A stretch of DNA of 64,000 bases from Halorientalis marina. Its GTDB lineage: Archaea; Halobacteriota; Halobacteria; Halobacteriales; Haloarculaceae. A program made the translations under genes and the position numbers. The stretch lies in contig NZ_CP095487.1 in NCBI RefSeq assembly GCF_023028345.1, positions 3,162,001 through 3,226,000 of the forward strand. Reading direction: 5' to 3'. Position 1 is the stretch's first letter, and every line of letters begins with the position of its first letter. This document shows, piece by piece, positions 62,212-64,000 of the stretch. Below the pieces are notes generated by a model, which worked only from the letters and a program-made list of their open reading frames with translations, made no database searches and was not told where the DNA came from.

Positions 62212-63243
62212 TCAGTCCAGCGCGGCCGCGAGGTCGTCGAACAGTCGTTCCTCGCGGTCCGCGAGGTCGTGGATGGCCGCCGCGGCGTCCTCGAGGAGCG
62301 GACCCATCTCGGCGGGGTCGCGTTCGCTCGCTTCCTGCAGCGTCTCGCCGGCCGCCGTCCAGTCGTCGGCGACGTCGTGCATCCGCTCGCCGGCATCGGC
62401 CGGGAGCGCGGGGACGGCCTCGCTCGCGGCCCCGAGGAAGTCGGCGTACAGCCGCCGGAAACAGCCCCCGCCGGTGCCGCGGCGCTCGACGTTCTGGTAG
62501 GCGAATCGGACCGTCCAGCCCGGGTCCGGGAGGTCGGTCCACGACGGGAGGTCGTCGGCCAGTGCCCGGATGCCAGCCAGACCGTGCTCGCCGGGACCGA
62601 GTTCGCGGTCGACGGTCGCCGGGTCGCGGACGTAGGCCGCCGTCTCGCGGACGGCCGCCTCGACCGCTGCCGCAAAGGAGCGGTCCGGTACCGGGTCGGT
62701 GACGACGAGGTGTCGGAGCGGTCGGGGGAGCATCCAGTCGGACGTCATCGCCGCCCTGAGGCGGTCGGCCGGGAGCCGCTGTGGCTCGGGGAACTCGCTG
62801 TCCGAGAGCAGGACGGTCGCGTCCTCAGCGTCCGACCTTTCAGTATCGTCCTCGTACCCGACTGCCAGGAACGAGTGGGGCGCGAAGTGGGTGTCGCTCC
62901 CGTAGTAATCGAGGTAGTAGATGTCGCCGAAACACAGCACGGGGCGGCCGTCGTCGATTTGCTCCCGAATGGTCGCCCACGCCGTCTCCCAGTCGGGGGC
63001 CGCGCGGTGCTCGTACCCGATGCCGCAGTGGTCGAAGAAGGCCGCCTCCAGAAAGAGCGGGCGGCCGAAGAAGGCGCGGTGGGGCGAGTCCGGCAGTTCG
63101 TAGTAGGTGAACCCGAGTCCGGAGGCCAGCCCGAACGCGGTCGGTTCGTCGTACCCCCAGTCGTACAGGTCGGCGAGGTTCCGCAGGGAGGTCGAACCAC
63201 AGTGATCGCCGGGGCGATGATCGTAGGCGTCGACGCGGTGCAT
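62212..63243 (-). CDS. BtrH N-terminal / DUF4872-like protein
   Basis: A 343-residue protein with a papain-like N-terminal unit: 'DHRPGDHCGSTSLRNLADLY' (candidate nucleophile Cys15), 'PVLCFGDIYYLDYYGSDTHF' and 'APHSFLAVGYEDD' (candidate His). The C-terminal helical part (180-343) corresponds to DUF4872. BtrH transfers an acyl group in butirosin synthesis; homologues elsewhere are uncharacterised acyltransferases or peptidases. It lies downstream of the thiolase gene on the same strand. Confidence 0.8.
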   Translation of the reverse strand: MHRVDAYDHRPGDHCGSTSLRNLADLYDWGYDEPTAFGLASGLGFTYYELPDSPHRAFFGRPLFLEAAFFDHCGIGYEHRAAPDWETAWATIREQIDDGRPVLCFGDIYYLDYYGSDTHFAPHSFLAVGYEDDTERSDAEDATVLLSDSEFPEPQRLPADRLRAAMTSDWMLPRPLRHLVVTDPVPDRSFAAAVEAAVRETAAYVRDPATVDRELGPGEHGLAGIRALADDLPSWTDLPDPGWTVRFAYQNVERRGTGGGCFRRLYADFLGAASEAVPALPADAGERMHDVADDWTAAGETLQEASERDPAEMGPLLEDAAAAIHDLADREERLFDDLAAALD

Positions 63244-63302
63244 ACCGGAGTCTGGAGCGGGGTCGCGAAAAAAGTAGGCGGTGAAAAAGCTCGCCGTCGC
63301 GT

Positions 63303-63332
63303 CTAGGGCAGGCGGAACTCGATGGCCGCACC
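63303..63332 (-). repeat. Second copy of the thiolase gene 3' end
   Basis: 22 identical bases plus 7 of the next 10 match the end of the thiolase gene at 63434-63463. In frame it would encode the same C-terminus 'GAAIEFRLP' and stop, with the differences silent (GCG GCC for GCA GCT). It sits just beyond the dispersed element at 63333. It looks like the surviving tail of a tandem thiolase copy or a duplication made when the element arrived. Confidence 0.75.
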
Positions 63333-63390
63333 CCCACCTTTTTCAGCTCGGGTTCGCGCTCCGCGCGAACCGCTCGCGCAAAAACGTGGG
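63333..63390 (+). repeat. Dispersed palindromic element, copy 3
   Basis: Begins 'cccacctttttcagctcggg', inner palindrome 'ttcgcgctccgcgcgaa' (63352-63370) and ends 'cgcgcaaaaacgtggg'. It lies between the thiolase gene and its duplicated 3' end. It is followed by a second palindrome at 63401-63423 whose core 'actcgcttcgctcgt' also occurs, in the other orientation, at 38279-38303. Confidence 0.75.
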
Positions 63391-63433
63391 CGAAAAAGCC
63401 GAAGACTCGCTTCGCTCGTCTTCGGTGACTGCT

Positions 63434-64000
63434 CTAGGGCAGGCGGAACTCGATAGCTGCGCCCTGGCCGAAGCCGACACATTCCGTCGCGAGGCCGAGG
63501 TCGGAGCCGCGCTTGTTCATCTCGTGGACGAGCGTGACGGGCAGGCGGGCACCGGAGGCGCCGAGCGGGTGGCCGATGGCGATGGCGCCGCCGTTGACGT
63601 TGTAGATGTCGTCGTCGAAGCCCAGTTCCTGCTGGCAGTAGTAACACTGCGAGGCGAAGGCCTCGTTGAGTTCGACCAGGTCGTAGTCCTCGGGGTCGCG
63701 GCCGGTCCGCTCACAGAGGCCCTCGACGGCCGGGATGGGACCGATGCCCATGACGCGCGGGTCGACGCCGGCGACGTTGTTGGAGCCGACCTCGGCGAGG
63801 ATGTCCAGGCCGTGGTCCTCGGCGAAGGCCTTGCTCGTGATCATCGTCGCGGCGGCGCCGTCGGAGATCTGACTGGAGTTGCCGGGCGTGACCGTCCCCT
63901 CGGCCTTGAACACGGTCGGCAGGCCGGAGAGCTTCTCGGCGGTGGTGCCGCGACGGAGGCCCTCGTCCTCCTCGACGGTGATCTGGTTGCCCTCGTCGTC
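63434..64000 (-). CDS. Thiolase family protein (N-terminal part outside window)
   Basis: The last 188 residues of an acetyl-CoA acetyltransferase-type thiolase. Visible are '[20 protein letters not shown]' , '[14 protein letters not shown]', '[20 protein letters not shown]' (catalytic His) and '[20 protein letters not shown]' (second catalytic Cys). The nucleophilic Cys domain lies beyond base 64000. Such haloarchaeal thiolases work in fatty-acid or short-chain acyl-CoA metabolism. Confidence 0.93.
   Translation of the reverse strand, partial: DDEGNQITVEEDEGLRRGTTAEKLSGLPTVFKAEGTVTPGNSSQISDGAAATMITSKAFAEDHGLDILAEVGSNNVAGVDPRVMGIGPIPAVEGLCERTGRDPEDYDLVELNEAFASQCYYCQQELGFDDDIYNVNGGAIAIGHPLGASGARLPVTLVHEMNKRGSDLGLATECVGFGQGAAIEFRLP

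Overview
The window is a GC-rich chromosomal segment from a haloarchaeon (class Halobacteria). The evidence is the strongly acidic proteins, the archaeal translation and proteostasis genes (aIF5B, S19e, L40e, class I LysRS, NOB1, Tsr3, PAN, PDCD5-like protein), TATA boxes about 25 bases before start codons with no leader, and several small families seen only in haloarchaea (DUF5811, DUF5812, DUF5786). The genus cannot be fixed from the sequence. Most of the window reads as core chromosome with short intergenic gaps and overlapping stop/start codons.

Layout. 1-8554: a 7TM-type histidine kinase (cut by the window start), pgi, a CPBP protease, and a translation/ribosome group (NOB1, PRC-barrel, infB). 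8590-14370: a clearly less GC-rich island holding four small membrane proteins (one with a zinc ribbon), a HEPN-like protein, an RHH-type protein and a tyrosine recombinase. 14374-34789: core genes including pyruvoyl arginine decarboxylase, a HemQ-like PitA fusion, two site-2 proteases, lysS-pyrH, a MobB-MoaE fusion, thiL, S19e, a TnpB remnant, hisS and truA. 35077-48012: pepF, pan, hisH, a family-4 UDG, two HEAT-like paralogues, L40e, tsr3, an unusual peroxiredoxin relative and serS.

48237-55469 is the most interesting stretch. An opsin homologue that has lost the retinal-binding lysine (His instead) and most retinal-pocket residues overlaps a two-TM methyl-accepting transducer, in the arrangement of a sensory rhodopsin with its Htr partner. 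Next come a metallo-beta-lactamase-fold protein, three tandem small STAS/SpoIIAA-like paralogues, and a soluble methyl-accepting protein whose C-terminus carries a triplicated motif. I read this as a candidate light-independent signalling locus built from a rhodopsin scaffold.

55657-64000 holds a NhaP-type antiporter with TrkA domains, an F420-type oxidoreductase, an aldehyde ferredoxin oxidoreductase family enzyme, a PaaI thioesterase, a Bat-type HTH regulator, a BtrH-like protein and the C-terminal part of a thiolase.

A second notable signal is a dispersed 57-61 bp palindromic element with conserved ends. It is seen at 29024-29084 (inverted), 38194-38250 and 63333-63390, with a related long inverted repeat at 15947-16020. 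The copy at 63333 sits beside a second copy of the 3' end of the thiolase gene. No tRNA, rRNA or CRISPR array was recognised.
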